This document shows, piece after piece, positions 28,224 to 38,284 of a DNA stretch of 64,000 bases (positions are counted from its first letter, which is position 1; each line of letters opens with the position of its first letter). Both the position numbers and the translations under genes were made by a program. Below the pieces are notes generated by a model. The model was given only the letters and a program-made list of their open reading frames with translations, searched no databases and was not told where the DNA came from. Source of the DNA: Aeromonas taiwanensis (GTDB lineage Bacteria; Pseudomonadota; Gammaproteobacteria; Enterobacterales; Aeromonadaceae); contig NZ_CDDD01000019.1 in NCBI RefSeq assembly GCF_000820165.1, positions 41,107-105,106 on the forward strand, given 5' to 3'.

Positions 28224-28652
28224 ATGGCTATCGAACGTACCTTCTCTATCGTCAAACCGGACGCGGTCAGCAAGAACCTGATTGGTGCCATTTATGCTCG
28301 CTTCGAGAGCGCCGGTCTGAAAGTGGTTGCTGCCAAGATGCTGCACCTGACCAGCGAACAGGCCGCCGGTTTCTACGCCGAGCACCAGGGCAAGCCGTTT
28401 TATGACGGTCTGGTCGGCTTCATGACCTCCGGTCCCGTCATGGTGCAAGTGCTGGAAGGGGAAGACGCCATCCGCCGTCACCGTGAAATCATGGGCGCCA
28501 CCAACCCGAAAGAAGCCCTGGCCGGTACCCTGCGTTCCTGCTACGCCGAGAGCATCGATCGCAACGCCGTTCACGGCTCCGACGCCCCGGCCTCTGCCGC
28601 CCGCGAGATCGCCTACTTCTTCTCCGACGACGAGATCTGCCCGCGCGGCTGA
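28224..28652 (+). CDS. ndk: Nucleoside diphosphate kinase
   Basis: 142 residues (E. coli 143). It transfers the gamma phosphate of ATP to (d)NDPs through a phosphohistidine. The active-site histidine is in NAVHGSDAP near residue 117, and the start [21 protein letters not shown] is typical. AAGGAAAG precedes the ATG. It is monocistronic between a promoter and a terminator; rlmN follows as in E. coli relatives. Confidence 0.97.
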   Translation: MAIERTFSIVKPDAVSKNLIGAIYARFESAGLKVVAAKMLHLTSEQAAGFYAEHQGKPFYDGLVGFMTSGPVMVQVLEGEDAIRRHREIMGATNPKEALAGTLRSCYAESIDRNAVHGSDAPASAAREIAYFFSDDEICPRG

Positions 28653-28670
28653 TGTTGTCTGGTGATGCCC

Positions 28671-28699
28671 AAGGGAGCCTCGGCTCCCTTTTGTTTTTT
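28671..28699 (+). terminator. Terminator of ndk
   Basis: AAGGGAGCC/GGCTCCCTT stem with a 2-base centre, then TTTGTTTTTT. Confidence 0.85.
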
Positions 28700-28819
28700 G
28701 GTCATTCGGTCAATATCCACTTATTCTCCAGGTGGAAAGCCGGACCCATTATTTGTACAATGCCGCCCCCTGACGTAGGTCAGCCGATAATTTATGAAGT
28801 GTGTGAGCTGAGGCCCTTG

Positions 28820-29923
28820 ATGAGCGAAATGAAAACCAACCTGCTGGATCTCGATCGGGATGCCATGCGTGCCTTCTTCGTCGAATTGGGCGAGAAGCCG
28901 TTCCGGGCCGATCAGATAATGAAGTGGATCTATCACTTTGGTTGTGATGATTTCGATCAGATGAGCAACGTCAACAAGGCGCTGCGCGAACGCCTCAAGG
29001 CCATCGCCGAGATCCGTGCCCCCGAAATCAGCCGCGAGCAGCGCTCCGCAGACGGCACCATCAAGTGGGCCCTGCAGGTGGGAGATCAGGAGGTCGAGAC
29101 CGTCTACATCCCGGAAGCGGATCGCGCGACCCTGTGCGTCTCCTCCCAGGTGGGCTGCGCCCTGGCCTGTACCTTCTGCTCCACCGCCCAGCAAGGTTTC
29201 AACCGCAACCTGAAGGTCTCCGAGATCATCGGTCAGGTGTGGCGCGCCGCCAAGGTCGTCGGTGGCAAGCGTCCCATCACCAACGTGGTGATGATGGGCA
29301 TGGGCGAGCCGCTGCTCAACCTCGCCAACGTGGTGCCGGCCATGAAGCTGATGATGGACGACTTCGGCTTCAGCATCTCCAAGCGTCGCGTCACCCTCTC
29401 CACCTCCGGCGTGGTACCTGCACTGGACATGCTGGGGGACCAGATCGACGTGGCCCTGGCCATCTCCCTGCACGCACCGAACGACCAGCTTCGCTCCGAG
29501 ATCATGCCGATCAACGACAAGTACAACATCGAGTCCTTCCTTGCCGGGGTTCGCCGCTATCTGGCTAAATCCAACGCCAACGGCGGTCGGGTCACCGTGG
29601 AATATGTGCTGCTCGATCATATCAATGACGACATGCAGCATGCCCATGAGCTGGCCAAGGTCCTCAAGGAAACCCCTTGCAAGATCAACTTGATCCCGTT
29701 CAACCCCTTCCCGGGCAACCCGTTTGGCAAGCCGAGCAACAGCCGCATCGACCGCTTCTCCAAGGTGCTGATGGAATATGGTCTGACCGTCATCGTGCGC
29801 AAGACCCGCGGGGACGACATCGATGCCGCCTGTGGCCAGCTGGTGGGGGAGGTAATCGACCGTACCAAGCGCACCATGAAAAATCGGATGCAACAGGATG
29901 GGATTTCCGTCAAAATGGTTTAA
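28820..29923 (+). CDS. rlmN: Dual-specificity 23S rRNA A2503 / tRNA A37 C2-methyltransferase
   Basis: 367 residues (E. coli 384). A radical-SAM enzyme that methylates C2 of adenine in 23S rRNA and tRNA. The CxxxCxxC cluster motif is C113, C117, C120 in [11 protein letters not shown]; the second catalytic cysteine is in DIDAACGQL near residue 342. The frame is open upstream to 28652, but family similarity begins near the ATG at 28820. It is followed by pilF 26 bases later. Confidence 0.96.
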   Translation: MSEMKTNLLDLDRDAMRAFFVELGEKPFRADQIMKWIYHFGCDDFDQMSNVNKALRERLKAIAEIRAPEISREQRSADGTIKWALQVGDQEVETVYIPEADRATLCVSSQVGCALACTFCSTAQQGFNRNLKVSEIIGQVWRAAKVVGGKRPITNVVMMGMGEPLLNLANVVPAMKLMMDDFGFSISKRRVTLSTSGVVPALDMLGDQIDVALAISLHAPNDQLRSEIMPINDKYNIESFLAGVRRYLAKSNANGGRVTVEYVLLDHINDDMQHAHELAKVLKETPCKINLIPFNPFPGNPFGKPSNSRIDRFSKVLMEYGLTVIVRKTRGDDIDAACGQLVGEVIDRTKRTMKNRMQQDGISVKMV

Positions 29924-29949
29924 CTCCTAAGCCATTGTATAGACAGGAA

Positions 29950-30726
29950 ATGGATATCCGTACATTGATCGTAGTGGCAGCGCTCAGTGCGCTGCCAGGC
30001 TGTGTGACAGAGACCACTTACGCTGGCCAGAATTCGACCCAGCGTGAAGTGGGTCCCGACCTCAAGGCCGCTGCCCAGACTCGCCTCGATCTGGGGATCC
30101 AATACCTGCGTCAGGGCAATGCCGAACAGGCGAAGTTCAACCTTGACCGGGCCCTCCAGTACGATCCCAATAATCCTCAGGTTTACATCGGTTTTGCCTA
30201 CTTCTACCAGCAGGTGTCGGATTTTAAGGCGGCCGAGGTGAACTACAAGAAAGCGCTGGCCATGGATCCGTCCAATGCTGACGCGATGAACAACTATGGC
30301 GCCTTCCTCTGCAACCGCGGCCGCTTCGACGAGGCGGACAAGGCTTTCATGCAGGCGGTGAGTCAGCCCGATTACGTCAAGATCGCCGATACCTACGAGA
30401 ATGCGGCGCTCTGCTCGATGCAAAATCACAGAAATGATAAGGCCGGCGAGTACTATCGTCTGGCCTTGGGGTATAATCCCCGCAATCCTAGGTTATTGCT
30501 GGACATGGCGGAGCTTTCCATGAAAGATGGCAAGCTGCCTGACGTCCAGTCTTACCTCGTGCGCTTTGCCGAAGTGGCAGAGGAAAACGAGGAGAGCCTC
30601 TGGCTCCGGCTGCGGCTGGCCCAGGCCATGGACAAACCGGCATTACTTCACCAATTCGGGACTGAGCTGGTAAGGCAATATCCCACTTCGCAACAAGCCA
30701 AGCGTTACTTAGCCAATGACTACTGA
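29950..30726 (+). CDS. pilF: Type IV pilus pilotin/assembly lipoprotein PilF
   Basis: 258 residues. A lipoprotein signal peptide with the lipobox SALPGC (lipidated C18) is followed by about six TPR repeats between residues 40 and 240 (for example RLDLGIQYLRQGNAEQAKFN and ADAMNNYGAFLCNRGRFDEA). PilF/PilW proteins guide the PilQ secretin to the outer membrane. AGGAA precedes the ATG at 29950. It overlaps rodZ by 11 bases. E. coli lacks an intact PilF function here, but the gene position is conserved in Vibrio and Pseudomonas. Confidence 0.92.
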   Translation: MDIRTLIVVAALSALPGCVTETTYAGQNSTQREVGPDLKAAAQTRLDLGIQYLRQGNAEQAKFNLDRALQYDPNNPQVYIGFAYFYQQVSDFKAAEVNYKKALAMDPSNADAMNNYGAFLCNRGRFDEADKAFMQAVSQPDYVKIADTYENAALCSMQNHRNDKAGEYYRLALGYNPRNPRLLLDMAELSMKDGKLPDVQSYLVRFAEVAEENEESLWLRLRLAQAMDKPALLHQFGTELVRQYPTSQQAKRYLANDY

Positions 30727-31651
30727 ACAGCCACACGATTTCCAAGACGACTCCCAGGCAGCGGGCCCAGGCCAGCTGCTGCGCAATGCCCGTGAACAGC
30801 TCGGCTGGACGCGAGAACAGGTTGCGTCCCGCATTCACCTTCGTCTGACCCTGATCGCCGCCATCGAAGCGGATACCTACGACAAGCATACGTCCCATAC
30901 CTTCATTCGCGGCTATCTGCGCGCCTATGCCAAGCTGGTCGGCATTCCCGAGGAGACCATCCTCGCCGCCTACGACAAGCTGGGGTTGACCCCCCCCGAC
31001 AACATCGACATGCAGAGCTTCTCCCGCCGCTCCCGTCAGCAGGCCAATGACAGCCGCCTGAAGGTGATGACCTGGCTGGTGATCCTGGTGTTGATCGGTC
31101 TCTCCGTCGCCTGGTGGTGGCAGAGCACGGCGCGCCGCTCCGCCGGTGAGGAGGCTCTGGCCGCTACCGAGATAAGCAGCACCGAGAGTACCCCCAGCGC
31201 CGCCGTGCCGTCCGAGGTGGATGTCGACGACGCCGCGCCCGTTCTGCCCGCTGCCTCCGAGGCCGTCTCCACCGAGCCTGTCGTGAGCGATGCCGCCGCG
31301 ACCGTGCCGGCCGTGGTGGCCGAGCCGAGCGCCGCTGTATCGACCGATGCCTCTGCCGCCGTGGCGACCGAGTCACCTGCCCAGGATGAGACTGCCGAAC
31401 CGGCCAAGGCGCCGCAGCTCAAGATGAGCTTCACCGCCGACTGCTGGCTGGATGTGAAGGATGCCAACGGCAAGACCCTGTTCAGCGGGCTGAAGAAGGC
31501 GAACGACGAGCTTGTGCTGGAAGGACCCGAGCCACTCAAATTCATCATTGGCGCGCCCATGGCGGTCAATCTCGAATACCAGGGCAAGTCCTTCGACATG
31601 AGCCGTTACAACAACGGCCGGACTGCCCGCTTCTCACTGCCGCAGGAGTAA
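30716..31651 (+). CDS. rodZ: Cytoskeletal/cell-shape protein RodZ
   Basis: 311 residues (E. coli 337). Cytoplasmic HTH domain at about 18-85 ([35 protein letters not shown]), one transmembrane helix at about 115-136, then a periplasmic Ala/Val/Ser/Glu-rich linker (about 145-230) and a C-terminal beta domain (DUF4115, about 235-311, ending with FSLPQE). RodZ links MreB to the elongasome. The low-complexity linker is the only unusual part. It overlaps pilF by 11 bases and precedes ispG by 10 bases, so pilF-rodZ-ispG are co-transcribed. Confidence 0.93.
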   Translation: MTTEQPHDFQDDSQAAGPGQLLRNAREQLGWTREQVASRIHLRLTLIAAIEADTYDKHTSHTFIRGYLRAYAKLVGIPEETILAAYDKLGLTPPDNIDMQSFSRRSRQQANDSRLKVMTWLVILVLIGLSVAWWWQSTARRSAGEEALAATEISSTESTPSAAVPSEVDVDDAAPVLPAASEAVSTEPVVSDAAATVPAVVAEPSAAVSTDASAAVATESPAQDETAEPAKAPQLKMSFTADCWLDVKDANGKTLFSGLKKANDELVLEGPEPLKFIIGAPMAVNLEYQGKSFDMSRYNNGRTARFSLPQE

Positions 31652-31661
31652 TCAGTCCGCC

Positions 31662-32792
31662 ATGTCTGTTCACGAAAAGCCCGCACACGAATCTCCCATC
31701 ATTCGTCGCAAATCCAGGCAGATCATGGTCGGTAATGTACCGGTTGGGGGCGATGCCCCCATCACGGTGCAGACCATGACCAACACCAAGACCACGGACG
31801 TGGCCGCCACCGTCGAGCAGATCCAGCGGATCGAGCGGGTGGGGGCAGACATCGTCCGGGTGTCGGTGCCCACCATGGAGGCGGCGGAAGCGTTCAAGCT
31901 CATCAAGCAGCAGACCCGCATCCCCATCGTCGCCGACATCCACTTCGACTACCGCATCGCCCTGAAAGTGGCCGAATACGGCGCCGACTGCCTGCGCATC
32001 AACCCGGGCAACATCGGCAACGAAGAGCGGGTGCGCGCCGTGGTCGACTGCGCCCGCCATTACAACATCCCGATCCGCATCGGGGTGAACGGCGGCTCCC
32101 TGGAGCGGGACCTGCAGGAAAAATACGGGGAACCCACCCCTGAGGCCCTGCTGGAATCCGCCATGCGCCACGTGGATTACCTGGATCGCCTCAACTTCGA
32201 CAACTTCAAGGTGAGCGTCAAGGCCTCCGACGTCTTCCTGGCGGTCGGCGCCTACCGCCTGCTGGCCAAACAGATCGATCAGCCGCTGCATCTGGGCATC
32301 ACGGAGGCGGGCGGTTTTCGCGCCGGCGCAGTCAAGTCCGCCATCGGCCTCGGCATGCTGCTGAGCGAAGGGATAGGCGACACCCTGCGCATCTCCCTGG
32401 CCGCCGATCCGGTGGAAGAGGTGAAGGTGGGCTTCGACATCCTGAAATCCCTGCGCATCCGTTCCCGCGGCATCAACTTCATCGCCTGTCCCTCCTGCTC
32501 CCGCCAGGAGTTCGACGTCATCGGCACCGTCAATGCCCTGGAAGAGCGGCTGGAGGACATCATCACGCCGATGGATGTCTCCATCATCGGCTGCGTGGTG
32601 AACGGTCCGGGGGAGGCGCTGGTCTCCGATCTGGGCCTCGCGGGCGCCGCCAACAAGAGCGCCTTCTACGAAGGGGGCCAGCGGGTCGACCGGCTCGACA
32701 ACAAGGATCTCGTGCCGACCCTGGAGCGACGCATCCGCGCCCGGGCCGCCATGCTGGATCCGGCCAACCAGATCCAGATAGACAAGGGTTGA
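31662..32792 (+). CDS. ispG: 4-hydroxy-3-methylbut-2-en-1-yl diphosphate synthase
   Basis: 376 residues (E. coli 372). The [4Fe-4S] enzyme that converts MEcPP to HMBPP in the MEP isoprenoid pathway. Cluster ligands are in IACPSCSRQ and GCVVNGPGE, the latter containing the glutamate ligand. It has a TIM-barrel N-terminal part with [19 protein letters not shown]. It needs clusters of the kind the isc operon makes, and its product feeds the ubiquinone side chain. The stop codon lies within a hairpin; a second hairpin follows before hisS. Confidence 0.97.
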   Translation: MSVHEKPAHESPIIRRKSRQIMVGNVPVGGDAPITVQTMTNTKTTDVAATVEQIQRIERVGADIVRVSVPTMEAAEAFKLIKQQTRIPIVADIHFDYRIALKVAEYGADCLRINPGNIGNEERVRAVVDCARHYNIPIRIGVNGGSLERDLQEKYGEPTPEALLESAMRHVDYLDRLNFDNFKVSVKASDVFLAVGAYRLLAKQIDQPLHLGITEAGGFRAGAVKSAIGLGMLLSEGIGDTLRISLAADPVEEVKVGFDILKSLRIRSRGINFIACPSCSRQEFDVIGTVNALEERLEDIITPMDVSIIGCVVNGPGEALVSDLGLAGAANKSAFYEGGQRVDRLDNKDLVPTLERRIRARAAMLDPANQIQIDKG

Positions 32793-32836
32793 ACCCCTGA
32801 GGGTTCAACCAGAGCGGGGCCACCTGGGGTGGCCCC
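32787..32836 (+). terminator. Two hairpins at the end of ispG
   Basis: GGTTGAACCC/GGGTTCAACC (32787-32810, covering the stop codon) and GGGGCCACC/GGTGGCCCC (32816-32836). Neither has a strong T-run; the second may end transcription before the hisS promoter. Confidence 0.5.
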
Positions 32837-32880
32837 GGCTTTAGGTTATTGATTTTACATCCCGCATCCGGGCACCCGAT

Positions 32881-32909
32881 TTTACCTCGGGGTCGAAAAT
32901 CCCTATAAT
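32881..32909 (+). promoter_or_regulatory. Promoter of hisS
   Basis: TTTACC and a perfect TATAAT are separated by 17 bases, 36 bases before the hisS start codon. Three near-copies of ATTTTAC(A/C)TC surround it (32852, 32879 and 32918). Confidence 0.65.
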
Positions 32910-32945
32910 GCGGCCAAATTTTACCTCTTTTTCTCGAGTATCAAC

Positions 32946-34223
32946 GTGGCAAAACAGATCCAAGCGATTCGCGGTATGAATGATTGCCTGCCGGAGCAGA
33001 GCCCGGTATGGCAGAAAGTGGAACAGATCCTGCGCCAGGTCGTCGCCAGCTATGGCTACAGCGAAGTGCGCATGCCCATCGTCGAGCAGACCCATCTGTT
33101 CAAGCGCGCCATCGGTGAAGTGACCGACGTGGTCGAAAAAGAGATGTACACCTTTGAAGACCGCAACGGCGACAGCCTGAGCCTGCGTCCGGAAGGGACC
33201 GCCAGCTGCGTGCGGGCCGGCATCGAGCACGGTCTGCTTTACAATCAGGAACGCCGGATGTGGTACATGGGCCCCATGTTCCGCCACGAGCGTCCCCAGA
33301 AGGGCCGTTATCGCCAGTTCCATCAGTTCGGGGTCGAGCTGTTTGGCATCAACGGGCCGGACATCGACGCCGAGCTCATCATGCTGACCCATCGCCTGTG
33401 GCGCCTGTTCGGCATCCAGGATCACGTCACCCTGCAGCTCAACACCCTTGGTCAGAGTGCAGAGCGCGCCGCCTATCGCGACGCCCTGGTGGCCTATCTG
33501 GAGCAATACAAGAGCGAGCTGGACGAAGAGAGCCAGCGCCGCATGTACAGCAACCCGCTGCGGGTGCTGGATTCCAAGGACGAGAAGGTCCAGGCCATTC
33601 TGGTGGGCGCGCCGCGCCTGTTCGATCACCTGGGCGAAGAGAGCCTGGCCCACTTCGAGGGGCTCAAGCGTCTGCTCACCGCCGCCGGCATCCAGTTTGA
33701 AGTGAACGAGCGCCTGGTTCGCGGCCTCGACTACTACAACCTCACCGTGTTCGAGTGGGTCACCAACAGCCTGGGTGCCCAGGGCACCGTCTGTGCCGGT
33801 GGCCGCTACGACGGCCTGGTGGAGCAGCTGGGTGGCCAGCCGACCCCGGCCGTGGGCTTCGCCATGGGCATGGAGCGTCTGGTGCTGATGCTGGAGACCC
33901 TGGAGCTCAATGCCGACATCCGCCCGGCGGTGGATGTCTACCTGTGCATGGTGGGCGAGGGGACCGAGCAGGCCGGCTTCAACCTGGCCGAGCGGCTGCG
34001 CGATGCGCTGCCTGACCTGCGCCTGATGAGCCACTGCGGCGGCGGCAACTTCAAGAAACAACTCAAGCGTGCCGACAAGAGCGGCGCGGCCATTGCCCTG
34101 ATCCTCGGCGAGACCGAGGCGCAAAGCGGCGAGATCACCATCAAATATCTGCGTGGCCAGGCCGAGCAACAGACCGTCTCGGTCGATGCCGCCATCGCCC
34201 TGCTGGCAGCTAAAGGAGAGTAA
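32946..34223 (+). CDS. hisS: Histidyl-tRNA synthetase
   Basis: 425 residues (E. coli 424). A class II aminoacyl-tRNA synthetase. Motif 2 is in [19 protein letters not shown], the histidine-binding loop is [15 protein letters not shown], and motif 3 is in [16 protein letters not shown]; the anticodon-binding domain is at about 330-425. The start codon is GTG at 32946. The order hisS-yfgM-bamB-der is conserved with E. coli; yfgM starts 3 bases after its stop. Confidence 0.97.
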   Translation: MAKQIQAIRGMNDCLPEQSPVWQKVEQILRQVVASYGYSEVRMPIVEQTHLFKRAIGEVTDVVEKEMYTFEDRNGDSLSLRPEGTASCVRAGIEHGLLYNQERRMWYMGPMFRHERPQKGRYRQFHQFGVELFGINGPDIDAELIMLTHRLWRLFGIQDHVTLQLNTLGQSAERAAYRDALVAYLEQYKSELDEESQRRMYSNPLRVLDSKDEKVQAILVGAPRLFDHLGEESLAHFEGLKRLLTAAGIQFEVNERLVRGLDYYNLTVFEWVTNSLGAQGTVCAGGRYDGLVEQLGGQPTPAVGFAMGMERLVLMLETLELNADIRPAVDVYLCMVGEGTEQAGFNLAERLRDALPDLRLMSHCGGGNFKKQLKRADKSGAAIALILGETEAQSGEITIKYLRGQAEQQTVSVDAAIALLAAKGE

Positions 34224-34226
34224 GCT

Positions 34227-34877
34227 GTGGAAGTGTATACCACTGAAGAACAACAGGTTGAGGTCATCAAGAACTGGTGGAAAGAGAACGGCACCTCGGT
34301 CATCGCAGGGACGGTGATCGGTCTGGTCGGTCTCTTCGGCTGGCGTTATTACAACGAGATGCAGCAGGGCAACCAGGAAGCCGCCTCCCAGGCTTACAAC
34401 GAGATGACTGCCCAGCTCGCCAAGGGTGACGACGCCGCCCTGGAACAGGCAAAGAGCTTCATCACCGCCCACAAGGGTGATGCCTATGCGGAGCTGGCCG
34501 CCCTGCAACTGGCAGCGGCTGCCGTCAAGGCAGGCAAGCTGGATCTGGCGGCCGAGCAGCTGACCCAGGTGGCCAGCAGCGGGGACGACAGCATCAAGCC
34601 CATCGCCGGCCTGCGCCTGGCCCGTGTCCTGAACGATCAGGGCAAGGCCGATGAGGCCCTGGCCCAGCTTGGCAAGATCAGCAACGACGCCTTCAAGGCC
34701 CAGGTGGCCGAAGTGCGTGGCGACATCCTGCACAAGCAGGGCAAGGCCGAAGAGGCGCGGGATGCCTACCAGGCGGCGGCGGATGCCGGCGGTCTGCAGT
34801 CGAGCAGCGAACTCAAGTTGAAGATGGACGATCTGGCGCTGCCAGCGGTGACTACGGGCGAGGCTCCGGATGCGTAA
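34227..34877 (+). CDS. yfgM: Ancillary SecYEG translocon subunit YfgM
   Basis: 216 residues (E. coli 206). One inner-membrane helix at about 22-40 (TSVIAGTVIGLVGLFGW), with the rest a periplasmic TPR-like helical domain. YfgM binds SecYEG together with PpiD and helps periplasmic chaperone hand-over. The start MEVYTTEEQQVEVIKNWWKENG is diagnostic. GTG start codon with AAAGGAG upstream. It overlaps bamB by 8 bases. Confidence 0.93.
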   Translation: MEVYTTEEQQVEVIKNWWKENGTSVIAGTVIGLVGLFGWRYYNEMQQGNQEAASQAYNEMTAQLAKGDDAALEQAKSFITAHKGDAYAELAALQLAAAAVKAGKLDLAAEQLTQVASSGDDSIKPIAGLRLARVLNDQGKADEALAQLGKISNDAFKAQVAEVRGDILHKQGKAEEARDAYQAAADAGGLQSSSELKLKMDDLALPAVTTGEAPDA

Positions 34878-36054
34878 TCTCTACAAGCGAGTGGTGCTGG
34901 GAGCGGCCGTCTCCCTGGCCCTGCAGGGGTGCTCCCTGTTCAGTTCCGACGAAGATCTCAACCCCATGGCCCCGTTGCCCACGGTGGAGTCTGCGTTCAC
35001 TGCCGACACCGCCTGGTCCTCCTCGGTGGGCGATGGCATCGGCGACTTCTACTCCCAGCTCAAGCCGGTGGTGGAAGAGGATCACATCTATGCCGCGGCC
35101 CGGGACGGTGACGTGACAGCCTTCGATCGCGAGAGCGGCAAGGAGCTGTGGAGCGTGGATCTGGCTGACTTACCGATCAACGCCGACAAGCGCAGCGCCC
35201 GCCTCTCCGGCGGTCTGGTCTCCCGCTATGGCAAGCTGTTCCTGGGGTCCGAGAACGGGGTGGTCTACGCCCTGAACGAGGCGAACGGGGAAGTGCTGTG
35301 GCAGACCACTGTGCCCGGTGAAGTGGTGGCGAGCCCCGCCGTCGAGGATGGCCGTGTGGTGGTGCTGACTACCTCGGGTCGCCTGGTGGCGCTCGACACC
35401 GACGAGGGCAAGCTGCAGTGGAGCCTGTCCGAAGAGCAGCCCCCCCTGACCCTGCGCAGTGCCGGTGCTCCCATCATCACCAACGGCGCCGTACTCTACG
35501 GCCGTGCCGACGGCAAGGTGGGCATCGCCCTGCTCAGCAACGGCCAGCCGGTGCGCCAGTCCAAGGTGGCCGACCCGCGCGGCGCCACCGAGCTCGACCG
35601 CATGGTGGACGTGGACGCCACTCCCCTCATCGCCGGTGATGAGCTCTATGCCATCGCCTACAATGGTCAGCTGATGGCCCGCAAGCTGATGAGCGGCGAC
35701 GAGGTGTGGAAGCGCAAATACTCCGGCTACCGCGACATGGCGGTGACCGGCAATGCCATCGTATTGACCGACAGCCGCAGCCACCTGTTTGCGGTCGACC
35801 GTCGCAATGGCCTCGAGCTGTGGTCCAACACCCAGCTGGAAAACCGCACCGTGACTGCCCCCGTCATCCTGGGTGACTATGTGGTGGTCGGCGATGTGGA
35901 AGGTTACCTGTACTGGCTGGATCGGACCGACGGGTCCATCAAGGCCATGCAGCAGCTCGACAGCAGTGGTCTGTATGCCGCGCCCCTGGTGGACGGCGAC
36001 ACCCTGTATGTGCAGAGCCGGGGCGGCAAGCTGTACGCCATCAAGCGTCCCTGA
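34870..36054 (+). CDS. bamB: Outer-membrane assembly lipoprotein BamB
   Basis: 394 residues (E. coli 392). A signal peptide with lipobox ALQGC (lipidated C21) is followed by an eight-bladed PQQ-type beta propeller; repeated blades such as DGDVTAFDRESGKELWSVDL and NGVVYALNEANGEVLWQT are easily seen. BamB is part of the BAM complex that inserts beta-barrel proteins. It overlaps yfgM and precedes der by 74 bases containing a hairpin. Confidence 0.96.
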   Translation: MRNLYKRVVLGAAVSLALQGCSLFSSDEDLNPMAPLPTVESAFTADTAWSSSVGDGIGDFYSQLKPVVEEDHIYAAARDGDVTAFDRESGKELWSVDLADLPINADKRSARLSGGLVSRYGKLFLGSENGVVYALNEANGEVLWQTTVPGEVVASPAVEDGRVVVLTTSGRLVALDTDEGKLQWSLSEEQPPLTLRSAGAPIITNGAVLYGRADGKVGIALLSNGQPVRQSKVADPRGATELDRMVDVDATPLIAGDELYAIAYNGQLMARKLMSGDEVWKRKYSGYRDMAVTGNAIVLTDSRSHLFAVDRRNGLELWSNTQLENRTVTAPVILGDYVVVGDVEGYLYWLDRTDGSIKAMQQLDSSGLYAAPLVDGDTLYVQSRGGKLYAIKRP

Positions 36055-36076
36055 TCGCCCGATAATTGGAATATCC

Positions 36077-36105
36077 GGCTCCTGGTCTTCGGACCCGGAG
36101 CCTTT
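36077..36105 (+). terminator. Hairpin between bamB and der
   Basis: GGCTCC-T-GGT/ACC-C-GGAGCC stem with TTT after it. It could partly terminate or simply structure the der leader. Confidence 0.45.
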
Positions 36106-36128
36106 GTCGTCTTGAGAATGAGGCTTTT

Positions 36129-37625
36129 ATGACTCCTGTAGTAGCCCTGGTGGGCCGCCCCAACGTGGGGAAATCCACCCTGTTCAACCGCCTGACCCGT
36201 ACCCGGGATGCCCTGGTTGCCGACTTCCCCGGCCTGACCCGGGACCGCAAATACGGCCAGGCGAAGCTGGGCGAGCTGGAATTTATCGTGGTCGATACCG
36301 GCGGTATCGATGGCACCGAGGAGGGGATCGAGCTGAAGATGGCCGAGCAGTCCCTGCTGGCCATCGAAGAGGCGGACGTGGTGCTCTTCATGGTGGATGC
36401 GCGGGCCGGCTTGACCGCCGCGGATCAGGCCATCGCCGAGCACCTGCGCAAGACCCACAAGAAGGTGTTTCTGGTGGCCAACAAGACCGACGGCATCGAC
36501 GGTGATTCCGCGGTCTCCGAGTTCTACGGCCTGGCCCTGGGCGAGGTCTACCAGATGGCGGCGGCCCACGGCCGTGGCGTACTGAGCCTGCTGGAGCTGG
36601 CCCTGGCTCCCCACCTGGAAGAGCTGGTCGGTGCGGCCACCGGGGAAGAAGCGCAGGAAGAAGAGGAGGACTTCGACGAAGAGGCCCTGCTGCGCCTGGT
36701 AGCCAGCGGCGAGCTGGACACCCGTGAGGACACCAAGGAGACCCCGTTCGCCGATCTGCCCATCAAGTTTGCCATCGTCGGTCGCCCCAACGTCGGCAAG
36801 TCCACCCTGACCAACCGCATGCTGGGTGAAGATCGCGTCATCGTCTACGACATGCCGGGCACCACCCGCGACTCCGTCTACATCCCGATGGAGCGTGACG
36901 AGCAGAAGTACGTGGTCATCGACACCGCCGGCGTGCGTCGTCGCGGCAAGGTGCACGAGACGGTGGAGAAGTTCTCCGTCATCAAGACCCTGAAGGCCAT
37001 CGAGGACGCCAACGTCTGCCTGCTGGTGATCGATGCCCGCGAGACCATCACGGATCAGGACTTGAGCATCCTCGGCTTCGTGCTCAACAGCGGCCGCTCC
37101 GTGGTGCTGGTGGTGAACAAGTGGGACGGCCTGGATCAGAAGGTGAAAGAGGACGTCAAGAACGAGCTGGACCGTCGTCTGGGCTTCATCGACTTCGCCC
37201 GCGTTCACTTCATCTCCGCCCTGCATGGCAGCGGTGTCGGCCACCTGTTCGAGTCCATCAACGAGGCCTACGAGTCCGCTACCCGTCGTACCAGCACCGC
37301 CATGCTGACCCGCATCATGCAGATGGCCCAGGAAGATCACCAGCCGCCCATGGTGAACGGTCGCCGGGTAAAGCTGAAGTATGCCCACGCCGGTGGCTAC
37401 AACCCGCCGCGCATCGTGATCCACGGCAACCAGCTGAACGATCTGCCGGATTCGTACAAGCGCTATCTCATCAACTACTTCCGCAAGTCGTTGAAGATCA
37501 TGGGTACCCCGATCCGGGTCGAGTTCCAGGAGTCGGTCAACCCGTTCGAGGGCAGGAAGAACACCCTGACCCTGAGCCAGGAGCGCCAGCGCAAGCGTCT
37601 GCTCAAGGCCAAGACGAAGAAATAA
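36129..37625 (+). CDS. der: Double-domain ribosome-assembly GTPase Der (EngA)
   Basis: 498 residues (E. coli 490). Two tandem GTPase domains followed by a KH-like domain; needed for 50S assembly. G1 motifs GRPNVGKST occur at about 8-16 and 219-227; NKTD/NKWD are the two G4 motifs. Between the domains is an acidic linker [15 protein letters not shown]. The frame is open 63 bases upstream, but the family start [14 protein letters not shown] fixes the ATG. A terminator follows the stop. Confidence 0.97.
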   Translation: MTPVVALVGRPNVGKSTLFNRLTRTRDALVADFPGLTRDRKYGQAKLGELEFIVVDTGGIDGTEEGIELKMAEQSLLAIEEADVVLFMVDARAGLTAADQAIAEHLRKTHKKVFLVANKTDGIDGDSAVSEFYGLALGEVYQMAAAHGRGVLSLLELALAPHLEELVGAATGEEAQEEEEDFDEEALLRLVASGELDTREDTKETPFADLPIKFAIVGRPNVGKSTLTNRMLGEDRVIVYDMPGTTRDSVYIPMERDEQKYVVIDTAGVRRRGKVHETVEKFSVIKTLKAIEDANVCLLVIDARETITDQDLSILGFVLNSGRSVVLVVNKWDGLDQKVKEDVKNELDRRLGFIDFARVHFISALHGSGVGHLFESINEAYESATRRTSTAMLTRIMQMAQEDHQPPMVNGRRVKLKYAHAGGYNPPRIVIHGNQLNDLPDSYKRYLINYFRKSLKIMGTPIRVEFQESVNPFEGRKNTLTLSQERQRKRLLKAKTKK

Positions 37626-37632
37626 GGCCAGG

Positions 37633-37660
37633 CGGCTGCCCTCACCGGCAGCCGTTTTTA
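37633..37660 (+). terminator. Terminator after der
   Basis: CGGCTGCC/GGCAGCCG stem with a 6-base loop and a TTTTTATT tail. Confidence 0.88.
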
Positions 37661-37731
37661 TTGGAGTCGATGGAGGAGGGGAAGGCGCGGTGGGCCCACC
37701 CAGCGCACATTCACTTTGAGAGGAGTCGAGT

Positions 37732-37962
37732 ATGAGTGCACCCTTGTGTCCGGCCTGTCAGGCCGAACTGGACAGCCGTGGCGACGAGACGCGCTGCAGC
37801 CAGTGCCAGACCCGCTATCACATCCGGGCCCAGTGCCCGACCTGTGGGCAGGGGTTGGAGCGACTGCGGGCCTGCGGCGCGGTGGATTACTTCTGCAATC
37901 ACTGCAACACCCTGGTCTCCAAGCGCACCGTGCAGTTCGAGGCGGTGGCGGCGCCGGAGTGA
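37732..37962 (+). CDS. Small zinc-ribbon protein (YfgJ-like)
   Basis: 76 residues containing four Cys pairs: CPAC, CSQC, CPTC and a final CNHC, with a further single cysteine at RACG. This is a tandem zinc-ribbon (DUF1407/YfgJ type) also found downstream of der in E. coli as yfgJ. Function is unknown; it has no signal peptide and should be cytoplasmic. GAGAGGAG lies about 6 bases upstream of the ATG. It converges on the small basic-protein gene, with a shared terminator. Confidence 0.82.
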   Translation: MSAPLCPACQAELDSRGDETRCSQCQTRYHIRAQCPTCGQGLERLRACGAVDYFCNHCNTLVSKRTVQFEAVAAPE

Positions 37963-37971
37963 GGCAATAAA

Positions 37972-37993
37972 AAACCCGGCGGATGCCGGGTTT
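37972..37993. terminator. Bidirectional terminator
   Basis: AAACCCGGC/GCCGGGTTT stem with a GGAT loop. The right arm overlaps the stop codon of the minus-strand small gene, and the A-run on the left gives that gene a T-tail. Confidence 0.8.
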
Positions 37994-38138
37994 ATACTGT
38001 GTGCTCCGCTATCAGCAGCGTGAAGGAGCGGTTTCTGTGCCATATCTTGCGCTTGGTGTCGGCCAGCTTGAGCTTGCGTCTCGGGCTCCAGGCACATTTG
38101 GTCTTCCGGGCCAACATGGCTCTTCTGCGTGCTCGCAT
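37992..38138 (-). CDS. 48-residue highly basic protein
   Basis: A short open frame starting at ATG 38138, preceded by GGGAGGAG seven bases upstream, a strong ribosome-binding site. The product has about 17 Arg/Lys residues among 48, with clusters RARRR, RKTK, PRRKLK and KRK, one cysteine and few acids, and ends FTLLIAEHTV. It has no signal peptide and could bind RNA or DNA or a ribosome; that is inference. The frame continues upstream to 38276, but without an equally good start. It lies between the zinc-ribbon gene and mltF. I recognise no family. Confidence 0.5.
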   Translation of the reverse strand: MRARRRAMLARKTKCAWSPRRKLKLADTKRKIWHRNRSFTLLIAEHTV

Positions 38139-38284
38139 CTTGTTCTCCTCCCTGGTCTCCTCGGCCGAAGGGCGGCTGGGCAGGTAGTGCAACGTGATGA
38201 ATACATTGCAATAAGCCAGACTCGCGTCCCTCGGATCTGGTTGGATGTTAACAGAGAATCTGCCGGGAAAACACACCCCCAGGG

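Noticed and set aside
32841..34733. 630-codon open frame antisense to hisS and yfgM
   Set aside because: Its sequence is the reverse-strand echo of well-recognised genes in high-GC DNA; no start signal and no family match.
36660..36720. Acidic insert in Der as a possible unusual domain
   Set aside because: The linker between the two GTPase domains is commonly acidic and variable in this family.
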